Source: Deltaproteobacteria bacterium
GTDB lineage: Bacteria > Desulfobacterota > Binatia > UBA9968
NCBI GenBank assembly: GCA_016844625.1
Contig: JAERMN010000063.1
Coordinates: forward strand, 1-16,018
DNA length: 16,018 bases
Direction of reading: 5' to 3'
The notes below the pieces were generated by a model that worked only from the letters and a program-made list of their open reading frames with translations, was not told where the DNA came from and did no database searches. This document shows positions 1 through 7,511 of the stretch, piece by piece. The translations under genes were made by a program, and so were the position numbers. The first letter of the stretch is position 1. Every line of letters starts with the position of its first letter.

Positions 1-433
1 GCGCTTCTTGTTTTTCTTTTTCGCCGAGTGGGGCAATCTCTACGTCATCGGCGCGGTAGCGACGACGCTGTTCATGGGCGGCTGGCAAGTGCCGCCGGTC
101 ACCGACAATCCAGTGCTGTTGGCCATTCTTCAGTTCGTGACGTTTTTCTTGAAAGCGTATTTCTGGGTCTTCGTCGCCATGTGGATACGCGCGACGTTGC
201 CGCGCGTGCGCGTCGACCAACTGATGGCGCTGTGCTGGAAGTACATGGTGCCGCTGTCATTCATCTGTATGCTAGGCACCATCGGATTCATGTTTATGGA
301 TGAGAATGGCCGGCGCATCTTCGGCGCGCTGACTCTTGGTTTCGCTATCGCGACGATCATTAATTTTTTCCGCCGGGTCGGTTTTCAGTTTCGCGCAGCC
401 AAGCCCGAGCTTTATCTCAAACCGCATATTTAG
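1..433 (+). CDS. nuoH: NADH-quinone oxidoreductase subunit H, 3' part only
   Basis: This is the C-terminal ~143 residues of the membrane subunit NuoH of respiratory complex I; the start lies left of the window and the frame is open from base 2. NuoH sits at the junction of the peripheral and membrane arms and helps form the quinone chamber. The visible part starts in a family-typical stretch (FFFFAEWGNLYVIGAVATTL), followed by FMGGW. It then has hydrophobic segments and the conserved WIRATLPRVRVDQLM loop, with R/D residues near the quinone cavity, and ends in a basic tail. The TAG stop is 13 bp before nuoI, as in standard nuo operons. No fault is visible in the part shown. The call is secure from sequence motifs and from the downstream nuoI-N order. 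Confidence 0.96.
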   Translation, partial: RFLFFFFAEWGNLYVIGAVATTLFMGGWQVPPVTDNPVLLAILQFVTFFLKAYFWVFVAMWIRATLPRVRVDQLMALCWKYMVPLSFICMLGTIGFMFMDENGRRIFGALTLGFAIATIINFFRRVGFQFRAAKPELYLKPHI

Positions 434-446
434 TCGCTGGGGAACT

Positions 447-1004
447 ATGAACGTTGCGAGCTATATAAAGGATATTCGGGACACGGTTACGTCGACCTTC
501 GAAGGCATGTCGATCACCTTCTCGCACCTGATGCGCCGGCCGATGACCATCCAGTATCCGGACAAGATTCCGGTGCCGATCCAAGACACATTGCCGCATC
601 GTTATCGTGGCATTCTCGAAGTTGATATGGATATCTGCACCGGCTGCCTGGCTTGTGAGAGAGATTGCCCGATTACCTGCATCACCATCGGCATCGACAT
701 GAACAAGGAGACCAAGCAGCGTTACTTTACCCACTTCGATATCGATATCTGCAAATGCATGTACTGCGGGATCTGCTCCGAGTCCTGTCCGACCGGCGCG
801 ATTCGCCACTCGCAAGAGTTCGAAGGGGCAAGCTATAACCCGGCGGGGTTGGTGCGCCACTTCGCGCCGCAGGCGACGAATCTGTACAAGCCCAAGAAGG
901 GCGGCGAAACCGAGTTGAAGTTGATCGCCAAGGTCGAAATCGGTCAGGCCTATATGGATGAGTTCGCCACGGCGGATGGAGGAGGGGCTGCAGAGAAGGA
1001 ATAG
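447..1004 (+). CDS. nuoI: NADH-quinone oxidoreductase subunit I, 2x[4Fe-4S] ferredoxin-type
   Basis: NuoI (185 aa) carries clusters N6a and N6b, which pass electrons from the NuoG side to N2 and quinone in complex I. Two CxxCxxCxxxCP motifs are visible: C64, C67, C70, C74 followed by P, and C104, C107, C110, C114 followed by P. This is the full set of eight ligands. The N-terminus has the amphipathic stretch typical of the family (GMSITFSHLMRRPMTIQYP). The ATG at 447 is chosen because GGGGA lies 5 bp upstream and the protein then has normal length. The same frame is open further left to 336, but that part overlaps nuoH and does not resemble NuoI. The C-terminus is short and acidic (GGGAAEKE). 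A 122-bp gap to nuoJ follows, longer than most junctions here; it holds only weak symmetry (GATCC-N5-GGATC) and no convincing gene. Confidence 0.97.
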   Translation: MNVASYIKDIRDTVTSTFEGMSITFSHLMRRPMTIQYPDKIPVPIQDTLPHRYRGILEVDMDICTGCLACERDCPITCITIGIDMNKETKQRYFTHFDIDICKCMYCGICSESCPTGAIRHSQEFEGASYNPAGLVRHFAPQATNLYKPKKGGETELKLIAKVEIGQAYMDEFATADGGGAAEKE

Positions 1005-1126
1005 GCACACCTGATGAGGGGCGACCAACGATTGAATCGGCACCGCCTCTTGATCCAGATCGGATCTTCCGGTAGTTGACCCAGAAAAGTTTTCTTTTTC
1101 CGCGATCCCACAAACTAGAGAAAGTT

Positions 1127-1627
1127 ATGGATGTTTCGACGGCGGTGTTTTATCTAATTTGTCTCGTCACGGTGGTTTCCGCCGGCATGGTGGCGCTATC
1201 GCGCAACATCATTTACTCGGCGTTTTCGCTTTTGGGAACGTTCATGGGCGTGGCCGGCATCTATGTTTTTCTCGGCGCCGATTTTGTCGCCGCGGTGCAG
1301 CTGCTGATTTACGTCGGCGGTATTCTCGTGCTGATTCTTTTCGCGGTCATGCTGACGCACCGGATCGCCGATGTCGAGATCACCAATCGCGCGGCGGGGA
1401 GAGTGCCGGCGCTGCTGGTGATCGGCGTGTTTATTATTTTACTCATCCAAACCATTCGCGAAACGCCTTGGGTCAAAGCCAAGGAACTGGTGCACGCCGC
1501 CACCACCGCCAAGATCGGCGATTCGTTTTTGTACGAGTATCTTTTGCCTTTTGAGCTCGCCTCGTTGGTGTTGTTGGGCGCCTTGATCGGCGCTCTGGTG
1601 CTGTCGCGCAAGGAGATCAAAGAGTAG
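1127..1627 (+). CDS. nuoJ: NADH-quinone oxidoreductase subunit J
   Basis: NuoJ (166 aa) is a small membrane subunit of complex I that lines the hydrophilic axis between the quinone site and the pumping subunits. About five transmembrane segments are visible. They include the family's most recognisable stretch, VAAVQLLIYVGGILVLILF, which contains the conserved Tyr of the TM3 pi-bulge that moves during turnover. The ATG at 1127 is preferred because it begins at the usual N-terminus (MDVSTAVFYL) and has a purine-rich AGAGAAAG just upstream. A TTG 17 codons earlier would only add a charged tail. The stop is 2 bp from the nuoK ATG, implying translational coupling. Length is normal for the family. 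Confidence 0.96.
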   Translation: MDVSTAVFYLICLVTVVSAGMVALSRNIIYSAFSLLGTFMGVAGIYVFLGADFVAAVQLLIYVGGILVLILFAVMLTHRIADVEITNRAAGRVPALLVIGVFIILLIQTIRETPWVKAKELVHAATTAKIGDSFLYEYLLPFELASLVLLGALIGALVLSRKEIKE

Positions 1628-1629
1628 CC

Positions 1630-1941
1630 ATGTCGCCCAACGATCTCTCTTCCTATCTCATCATCGGCGCGATTCTTTTTTCATTGGGTATGTTCACGGT
1701 GCTGACCCGGCGTAACGCCATCAGCGTCTTGATGGGCGTCGAGCTGATCCTCAACAGCGCCAATATCAACTATGTCGCGTTTTCCCATTTCAGCAGTGGC
1801 GATCACGCCGGTCAGATTTATGCGATCTTCGTCATCATGTTGGCGGCGGCGGAAGCCGCGGTGGGCCTGGCGATCGTCTTGGCGATCTTCCAGCTCTTCC
1901 ACACCATCGATGTCGAAGCGGCGGAAACGCTCAAGGAATGA
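1630..1941 (+). CDS. nuoK: NADH-quinone oxidoreductase subunit K
   Basis: NuoK (103 aa) is the smallest MrpC-like antiporter-type subunit of complex I, with three transmembrane helices. The two membrane glutamates needed for proton translocation are present: E38 in GVELILNSANI and E75 in AAAEAAVGLAI. The length matches the usual ~100 residues. Translation probably starts at ATG 1630, two bases after the nuoJ stop; an AAGGAGA at 1610-1616 inside the end of nuoJ is a somewhat distant ribosome binding site. The stop is followed by an unusual 130-bp gap before nuoL that contains an inverted repeat. Confidence 0.97.
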   Translation: MSPNDLSSYLIIGAILFSLGMFTVLTRRNAISVLMGVELILNSANINYVAFSHFSSGDHAGQIYAIFVIMLAAAEAAVGLAIVLAIFQLFHTIDVEAAETLKE

Positions 1942-1945
1942 ATTA

Positions 1946-2040
1946 ATTTTGGATTTTCGATTGTCGGATGGCGCAGCCAGAAACCATGGCTACATCTGTC
2001 ATCACGGGTCTCCTTCAAGCCAAAATCCAAAATCGAAAAT
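1946..2040 (+). repeat. AT-rich inverted repeat in the nuoK-nuoL gap
   Basis: The gap between nuoK and nuoL contains two short AT-rich arms that are reverse complements: ATTTTGGATTTT at 1946-1957 pairs exactly with AAAATCCAAAAT at 2022-2033. Alternatively ATTTTCGATT (1953-1962) pairs with AATCGAAAAT (2031-2040). The arms contrast with the GC-rich DNA between and around them. No reading frame in the gap looks like a gene. It could be a small dispersed palindromic element or an RNA processing or attenuation site inside the operon; the sequence alone does not decide. Confidence 0.6.
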
Positions 2041-2071
2041 GGGGCCGGGGTTCTTTGGGGTAATAGGCTAG

Positions 2072-4114
2072 ATGGAAAGTCCGATACAAATAGATTTTAT
2101 CCGCTGGATCGTGTTCTTGCCGCTGATCGGCGCGATCGTCAATGGGCTGCTTGGCGCGAAGATCCAAAAAACCATGGGCAAAGGCGCCATCGGCGTGATT
2201 GCTTGTGCGCCGGTGATCATCGCGTTCGGACTTTCGCTTAATGCGTTTCTTACACTTAAAAATCTAGCGCCGGAAAAACGCTTTCTCATCGATAATCTTT
2301 ACACCTGGATTCATCTCGGCTCGCTCAAAGTCGACATGGCGTTCTTGATCGATCCCTTGTCGGCGGTGATGATTCTCGTCGTCACCGGCATCGGCGGGTT
2401 GATTCATATTTACGCCACCGGCTACATGTATGACGACAAGGCGTTTTGGCGCTTCTTCGCTTACTTGAATCTTTTCACCGCGGCGATGCTGACGCTGGTG
2501 TTGGGCGATAATTTGCTGGTGCTCTTCGTCGGCTGGGAAGGCGTCGGTTTGTGCTCCTACGCTCTGATTGGCTTTTGGTACCACGACCACGCCAACGCGC
2601 GCGCCGGCAACAAAGCTTTCATCGTCAACCGGGTCGGCGACTTCGGTTTCGTGCTCGGCATGTTTCTGCTGTTCTGGTCGCTCGACGCACACGGGCACGG
2701 CTCGTTGACTTTTCGCGAGATGGTCAAATGGGCGCCGTCGATCAAGGATGCGCTCATCTGGGGTTGGCCGGTCGTTACCGTTGCCACGCTATTTCTCTTC
2801 GTCGGCGCCACTGGTAAGTCGGCGCAGATTCCTCTCTTTGTTTGGCTCCCTGACGCGATGGCCGGGCCGACGCCGGTGAGCGCGCTGATCCATGCCGCCA
2901 CCATGGTCACCGCCGGCGTTTATATGACGGCGCGGATGAACGTGTTCTTTTCCATGGCGCCGGACACTTTAAATGTCATCGCGATCATTGGTGTTGCCAC
3001 TGCGTTACTGGCGGCGACCATCGCGCTGACGCAAAACGACATCAAAAAGGTTCTCGCCTACTCGACCGTCAGTCAGCTGGGCTACATGTTCATCGGTATC
3101 GGCGTGGGCGGTTACGCCGCCGCGATTTTCCATCTCATGACCCACGCTTTTTTCAAAGCCTGTCTCTTCCTGGGCGCCGGCAGCGTGATCCACGCCATGC
3201 ACCATGAGCAGGACATGCGCAAGATGGGCGGGCTGAAACAGTGGATGCCGGTGACGTTCACCACGTTCCTTATCTCCGTGCTCGCCATCGCCGGCTTTCC
3301 GCCGTTCGCCGGTTTTTTCTCCAAGGATGAAATTCTTTGGCTGGCGTTCACCAGTGAGCATGGCAACAAGCTCGTGTGGTTTTTGGCTCTGTGCGGCGCG
3401 GGCATGACGGCCTTCTATATGTTCCGCCAATTGTTTATGACCTTTTACGGCAAGTGCCGCGCCGATCATCACACTCAAGAACATTTGCACGAGTCACCAT
3501 CGGTGATGACGATGCCATTGGTGATTCTGGCGATTGGCGCGATATTCGCCGGTTTGATCGGTTTGCCCGGTGTTCTCGGCGGTAGCCAATTCGCCCATTG
3601 GCTTGAGCCGGTGATTCACGCCCACGCAGAAGGGCAGGGGTCGCACGCGCTGGAATGGGGCCTGATGGCGGTTTCGGTGACGGTCGCGTCGTTCGGCGTC
3701 CTCATCGCCTTTCTCATGTACCGCCGCGAGTCGCTTTCGCCGGACATATTTTGCAATCTTGCTGGCGGCTTCTTGTATCGTCTATTTGACCGAAAGTGGT
3801 ATTTCGACGAGATCTACCAAGTGATTTTCGTCAATGGCACGATGCTGTTAGCTCGCATCGGATCATTGTTCGATCAATATATCATTGACGGCATCGTCGA
3901 TGGCTCAGCCGCGCTCACGCGGTTCGCCTCTTGGCTCAATGGTTTGTTCGACAACTACATCATCGATGGCATCGTAAACGCGATCGCCAACATCACTTTC
4001 TGGGTTGGCAATAAATTTCGCCGCGTGCAGACCGGCAACATCAATAGCTATCTCTACGGCATTCTGATCGCGATGGCATTGGCCATTATCGTTAAGATTC
4101 GTTACTGGAGCTGA
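2072..4114 (+). CDS. nuoL: NADH-quinone oxidoreductase subunit L (antiporter-like)
   Basis: NuoL (680 aa) is the distal proton-pumping, Mrp-antiporter-like subunit of complex I and carries the long lateral helix. The N-terminal oxidoreductase domain (about residues 90-120, VDPLS-like LIDPLSAVM) and the Proton_antipo_M core are intact. Visible key residues are E156 in LFVGWEGVGLCSYALIGFWY, K249 in GATGKSAQIPLFVWLPDAM, and the NDIKKVLAYSTVSQLGYM motif near residue 325. Histidine-rich FHLMTHAFFKACLFL follows. The length is near the upper end of normal (usually 610-680). The C-terminus holds a 26-residue tandem duplication (listed separately). The start ATG at 2072 follows a G-rich GGGGTAATAGG. 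There is a 21-bp gap to nuoM. Confidence 0.97.
   Translation: MESPIQIDFIRWIVFLPLIGAIVNGLLGAKIQKTMGKGAIGVIACAPVIIAFGLSLNAFLTLKNLAPEKRFLIDNLYTWIHLGSLKVDMAFLIDPLSAVMILVVTGIGGLIHIYATGYMYDDKAFWRFFAYLNLFTAAMLTLVLGDNLLVLFVGWEGVGLCSYALIGFWYHDHANARAGNKAFIVNRVGDFGFVLGMFLLFWSLDAHGHGSLTFREMVKWAPSIKDALIWGWPVVTVATLFLFVGATGKSAQIPLFVWLPDAMAGPTPVSALIHAATMVTAGVYMTARMNVFFSMAPDTLNVIAIIGVATALLAATIALTQNDIKKVLAYSTVSQLGYMFIGIGVGGYAAAIFHLMTHAFFKACLFLGAGSVIHAMHHEQDMRKMGGLKQWMPVTFTTFLISVLAIAGFPPFAGFFSKDEILWLAFTSEHGNKLVWFLALCGAGMTAFYMFRQLFMTFYGKCRADHHTQEHLHESPSVMTMPLVILAIGAIFAGLIGLPGVLGGSQFAHWLEPVIHAHAEGQGSHALEWGLMAVSVTVASFGVLIAFLMYRRESLSPDIFCNLAGGFLYRLFDRKWYFDEIYQVIFVNGTMLLARIGSLFDQYIIDGIVDGSAALTRFASWLNGLFDNYIIDGIVNAIANITFWVGNKFRRVQTGNINSYLYGILIAMALAIIVKIRYWS
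3866..3982 (+). repeat. 26-codon tandem duplication in the NuoL C-terminus
   Basis: Within nuoL, residues 599-611 (LFDQYIIDGIVDG) recur as residues 625-637 (LFDNYIIDGIVNA), a spacing of exactly 78 nt. At the DNA level TTGTTCGA starts both copies, and most differences are synonymous or conservative. NuoL proteins normally carry one D-x-Y-x-x-D-G-x-V-N/D-G motif before the last helix, so a second unit suggests an in-frame duplication that kept the reading frame. Confidence 0.75.
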
Positions 4115-4135
4115 TCGTTAGGGAGAATCGATAAG

Positions 4136-5653
4136 ATGGAAAACGTGCTCACCTATATGACTTTCATCCCGCTGGCGGGAGCGGTGATCGTTTTGGCGCT
4201 GCCCAACAACGCCAAACTGATTCGTTGGTTCTCCGCCGTGGTGACGGTTCCACCGCTCCTGATGGCGATTTGGCTGTTCATTAATTTCGATCGCAGCAAA
4301 GCGGGCTTTCAATTCATGGAGAAGTATCAATGGATTCCCGATTACCATATTAGCTACTTCATGGGAATCGATGGTCTTAGTATTTCAATGGTGTTACTCA
4401 CCGCGCTCTTGAGTTTCATCTGCATCTTCGCTTCTTTCGGCATTGAAAAAGCGGTCAAGGGTTATTTCGCGCTGTTTCTCATGCTCGACGCCGGCATGAT
4501 GGGCGTTTTTTGCGCGTTGGATTTTTTCCTTTTTTATATTTTTTGGGAAGTCATGTTGTTGCCGATGTATTTCTTGATCGGCATCTGGGGCGGGCCGCGG
4601 CGCGAGTACGCAGCGATCAAGTTTTTTCTCTACACGCTGTTCGGTAGCGTGTTGATGCTGCTGGCAATCCTGGCGCTTTACTTTGCCAGCGAACCGCACA
4701 CCTTCGACATGACCGTGCTGATGGCGCAGGCGAACAGGTACGGCACACAGGCGCTGCCGATGTGGCCGTTTAATCTCTGGGGCTGGGGCTTCCAGCATGT
4801 GATCTGGATGGCGCTATTTATTGGTTTCGCCATCAAGATTCCCGCCTTCCCGTTTCACACCTGGCTGCCCGACGCCCACGTCGAAGCGCCGACGGCGATT
4901 TCAGTCATCCTCGCCGGCGTGCTGCTCAAGATGGGCACCTACGGCATTCTCCGCGTCAATTTCCCGATGCTGCCCGTGGCTACTGCGGATCTAGCATTCT
5001 GGTTTCTCGGCGCTCTCGGCGCGTGGAATATTATCTACGGCGCGCTCTGCGCCATGGCGCAGAAAGATTTGAAAAAACTGGTCGCCTACTCGAGCGTCAG
5101 CCACATGGGCTACGTCATGCTCGGCATGGCGAGCTTCACGACCCAGGGAATCAACGGCGCGGTGTTGCAGATGTTTAACCACGGCACCATCACCGGCATG
5201 CTCTTCCTTTTGGTCGGCGTGGTTTACGACCGCGCGCATCATCGCGAGATCGACGGCTTTGGCGGTCTGGCGGCGATCATGCCGGTGTATACGGGGGTAA
5301 CGGCGTTGGCTTTCTTCGCATCTATGGGACTCCCCGGTCTTTCCGGTTTCATTTCCGAAGTGTTGGTCTTACTCGGAGTTTGGCAGAAATATCCGGTGCT
5401 GGCGATCCTCGGCGCCAGCGGCGTCGTGCTCACGGCCGGATATCTGCTCTGGACCATTCAGCGCGTTTACCTCGGTCCGCCCAATGAAAAATACTTACAG
5501 ATGGCGGATATCAACGGCCGGGAAATTTTCACATTAGTGCCGTTGGGTGTGATCGTGATCCTGGTTGGCATCTATCCGCAGGTGGTTTTGGATCTGTTGC
5601 GCGCGTCATTGGACCACATCAATGAGATCGTGATCCCGCATCTCCATAGTTAA
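4136..5653 (+). CDS. nuoM: NADH-quinone oxidoreductase subunit M (antiporter-like)
   Basis: NuoM (505 aa) is the middle Mrp-antiporter-like proton-pumping subunit of complex I. It shows the family's landmarks: E138 in FWEVMLLPMYFLIGIWGG, K234 in GFAIKIPAFPFHTWLPDAHV, K265 in AGVLLKMGTYGILR, and the AQKDLKKLVAYSSVSHMGYV stretch around residues 300-320. Hydrophobic segments run throughout, and the length is typical (480-530). A GGGAGA lies 10 bp before the ATG. It is followed by an 11-bp gap to nuoN, so both are surely cotranscribed with nuoL. Nothing is missing or odd. Confidence 0.98.
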   Translation: MENVLTYMTFIPLAGAVIVLALPNNAKLIRWFSAVVTVPPLLMAIWLFINFDRSKAGFQFMEKYQWIPDYHISYFMGIDGLSISMVLLTALLSFICIFASFGIEKAVKGYFALFLMLDAGMMGVFCALDFFLFYIFWEVMLLPMYFLIGIWGGPRREYAAIKFFLYTLFGSVLMLLAILALYFASEPHTFDMTVLMAQANRYGTQALPMWPFNLWGWGFQHVIWMALFIGFAIKIPAFPFHTWLPDAHVEAPTAISVILAGVLLKMGTYGILRVNFPMLPVATADLAFWFLGALGAWNIIYGALCAMAQKDLKKLVAYSSVSHMGYVMLGMASFTTQGINGAVLQMFNHGTITGMLFLLVGVVYDRAHHREIDGFGGLAAIMPVYTGVTALAFFASMGLPGLSGFISEVLVLLGVWQKYPVLAILGASGVVLTAGYLLWTIQRVYLGPPNEKYLQMADINGREIFTLVPLGVIVILVGIYPQVVLDLLRASLDHINEIVIPHLHS

Positions 5654-5664
5654 GCCGCGAAGTC

Positions 5665-7149
5665 ATGGACCTGAAAAACGTCGCCAGTCTTACTTTTTTT
5701 CTTCCCGAGATGATTCTCTCGGTGACAATTTTATTGTTGATCGTGCTCGATCTGATCGCGCGGAATAAGCGCAGCTTGGCGCTGGTCGCCTTTGTCGGCT
5801 GCGCCGGTGCGCTGCTCGCCACATTCGACTTATATAGCGCGGCGCCGGGCTGGTTGTTTCACCGCATGATAGTGCTCGACAACTTCAGTCTGTTTTTCAA
5901 AGTTTTTACCATGGCGGCGACCCTTCTGTGCATCTGGATGGCGCTCGGCAGCGACGAAATCAAACTGGTGCACCAGGGCGAATTCTACACGCTGCTTTTG
6001 ACCTGCGCCTTGGGCATGTTTTTCATGGCCTCATCGAGCAATCTGCTGATGGCCTATCTGTCTTTGGAAATGGTCAGTCTCATGTCGTACGTGCTGACCG
6101 GCTTCTTGCCGCATAACCGGCGCTCCAGCGAAGCGGCGTTGAAATACCTGATCTACGGCGGCGTCGCTTCGGGGACGATGATTTACGGCATGAGCTGGAT
6201 CTTCGGCATGACCGGCAGCTTAGACTACGCCGCGATTCAAACCGCCCTCGGCGAAACGGGCTACAGCTCAGCCGCCATGTTCATCGCGTTTGTCTTTATC
6301 CTGGCCGGTTTCGGCTACAAGATCGTTTTCGTGCCGTTTCACATGTGGTCGCCCGACGTCTATCAGGGCGCGCCGACGCCGTTCACCGCGTTCTTGTCGG
6401 TGGCCTCCAACGCCGCGGGGATGGCGATCATGATTCGCTTTTTCTATCCTGGTGTCTCGCGCATGTTGCCCGGCGGCGAGTGGACGACTCTCGCCGGCGT
6501 CGAATGGCCGCAGGTGCTCTTATTGTTGAGCATGATCACCATGACCGTCGGCAATCTGTGCGCGCTCAACCAGAGAAACGTCAAGCGTCTGCTCGCCTAT
6601 TCCGGCATCGCTCACGCCGGCTACATGATGATGGGCTTAGCGATCCTCACTAACGAAGGCTTAGCCGCCGTGCTTTTTTATGCCGTCGTTTACCTGATCA
6701 TGAACGTCGGCGCGTTTCTCGTCGTCGGCATGATCGCCAACGTCACCGGCGATGAGGACATCGAAAGCTATCGCGGCCTGGCCTGGCGCGGCGCCATCGT
6801 GCCGGCGGTTTGCATGGCGGTGTTTCTCTTTTCGCTCACCGGCTTGCCACCGTTCGCCGGCTTCATCGGCAAGTTTTTCTTGTTCTCCGCGGTTCTTAAA
6901 CTAGGCGGCGCATTCGCCGTGCTCGCCGTCGTCGCCGCGCTCAACAGTGCCGTGTCGCTCTACTACTACGCGAAGATCGTCAAGACCATGTTCCTCGACT
7001 TGCCCAACCCCGAGGACAAAACCGTTTCCGTCGCTGTCAATGATTATACCCTCTTACTCCCGCTTGCTGTGCTAACCGTGGTGTTAGGTCTTTACTTCTC
7101 GCCGTTAGTCCAATACACCAGCCAATCGCTGCGTTTCTTCGTGAAATAA
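5665..7149 (+). CDS. nuoN: NADH-quinone oxidoreductase subunit N (antiporter-like)
   Basis: NuoN (494 aa) is the proximal Mrp-antiporter-like pumping subunit and the last gene of the nuo operon. Conserved membrane residues are visible: E135 in YLSLEMVSLMSYVLTGF, K220 in GFGYKIVFVPFHMWSPDVY, and K308 in NQRNVKRLLAYSGIAHAGY. The GLPPFAGFIGKFFLF motif near residue 390 is also intact. Length is normal. The Shine-Dalgarno is weak (GCGAAG), so translation is probably coupled to nuoM, whose stop is 11 bp upstream. No hairpin with a T-run follows the stop, so where the long nuo transcript ends is not visible. Confidence 0.98.
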   Translation: MDLKNVASLTFFLPEMILSVTILLLIVLDLIARNKRSLALVAFVGCAGALLATFDLYSAAPGWLFHRMIVLDNFSLFFKVFTMAATLLCIWMALGSDEIKLVHQGEFYTLLLTCALGMFFMASSSNLLMAYLSLEMVSLMSYVLTGFLPHNRRSSEAALKYLIYGGVASGTMIYGMSWIFGMTGSLDYAAIQTALGETGYSSAAMFIAFVFILAGFGYKIVFVPFHMWSPDVYQGAPTPFTAFLSVASNAAGMAIMIRFFYPGVSRMLPGGEWTTLAGVEWPQVLLLLSMITMTVGNLCALNQRNVKRLLAYSGIAHAGYMMMGLAILTNEGLAAVLFYAVVYLIMNVGAFLVVGMIANVTGDEDIESYRGLAWRGAIVPAVCMAVFLFSLTGLPPFAGFIGKFFLFSAVLKLGGAFAVLAVVAALNSAVSLYYYAKIVKTMFLDLPNPEDKTVSVAVNDYTLLLPLAVLTVVLGLYFSPLVQYTSQSLRFFVK

Positions 7150-7342
7150 ATTCCGCCGGCTTCTTCCGTGCGTATGTAACGTTGATGAAACGTTCATATA
7201 GCGCGGCGCCTAATTCTTTCAGCGTCAATACTCGAAAGCTTTTCTCTGGCAGCCACACCCTTCAGGCTAAAGCTTATAATCCTAGCGGAAACGTTGGTAT
7301 ATCTCAGCAATCAACCTTCACGAAGTGACACCACACTGTTAA

Positions 7343-7394
7343 AGACAGATTAACCCATTCCAAGGGCGTCGGGACTTAGGTTGTTAGTTTGTCT
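7343..7394 (+). other. possible RNA stem upstream of the E1 genes
   Basis: AGACAGATTAAC at 7343-7354 can pair along its whole length with GTTAGTTTGTCT at 7383-7394 if two G-U pairs are allowed, around a 28-nt loop. The wobble pairs would favour an RNA over a DNA palindrome. It lies upstream of the better promoter, so it would be transcribed only from an upstream start such as the TATAAT at 7275 or by read-through from nuoN. No known riboswitch is recognised; chance pairing is quite possible. Confidence 0.25.
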
Positions 7395-7440
7395 GTTAAT
7401 CCTCATCGGCGCGTTGGCAAGTGCGTCGTCCGCGGTTGCC

Positions 7441-7469
7441 TTGACAACCTCGCCTCGGCCAAATAACTA
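7441..7469 (+). promoter_or_regulatory. candidate promoter for the E1 alpha/beta genes
   Basis: A perfect -35 hexamer TTGACA (7441-7446) is followed after 17 bp by TAACTA (7464-7469), a poor match to the -10 consensus. A small dyad, GGTTG-N6-CAACC (7434-7449), overlaps the -35 and could be an operator. The implied transcript would start near 7476, about 36 nt before the coding region. Confidence 0.4.
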
Positions 7470-7511
7470 CAAGCGATACAGCCACTCTTTAGGCAGCGAC
7501 AAGGAGATACG

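Larger units (their letters stand above)
7150..7511. other. 362-bp gene-free stretch between nuoN and the E1 genes
   Basis: No open frame here looks like a protein and no tRNA fold was seen. The visible contents are a perfect TATAAT at 7275-7280 with only a weak -35 (GCCACA, 17 bp upstream), a 12-bp stem (7343-7394), and a better candidate promoter at 7441-7469 close to the E1 genes. An AAAGCTT motif occurs at 7235-7241 and again at 7269-7275. This is probably the control region for the downstream genes. Confidence 0.6.

Noticed and set aside
336..446. Longer nuoI start inside nuoH
   Set aside because: The extra 37 residues do not resemble NuoI, while ATG 447 has a ribosome binding site and gives normal length.
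7400..7445. Sigma-54 promoter (TTGGCA-like bases before the E1 genes)
   Set aside because: The GG and GC dinucleotides are not at the required -24/-12 spacing; the TTGACA at 7441 is a better candidate.
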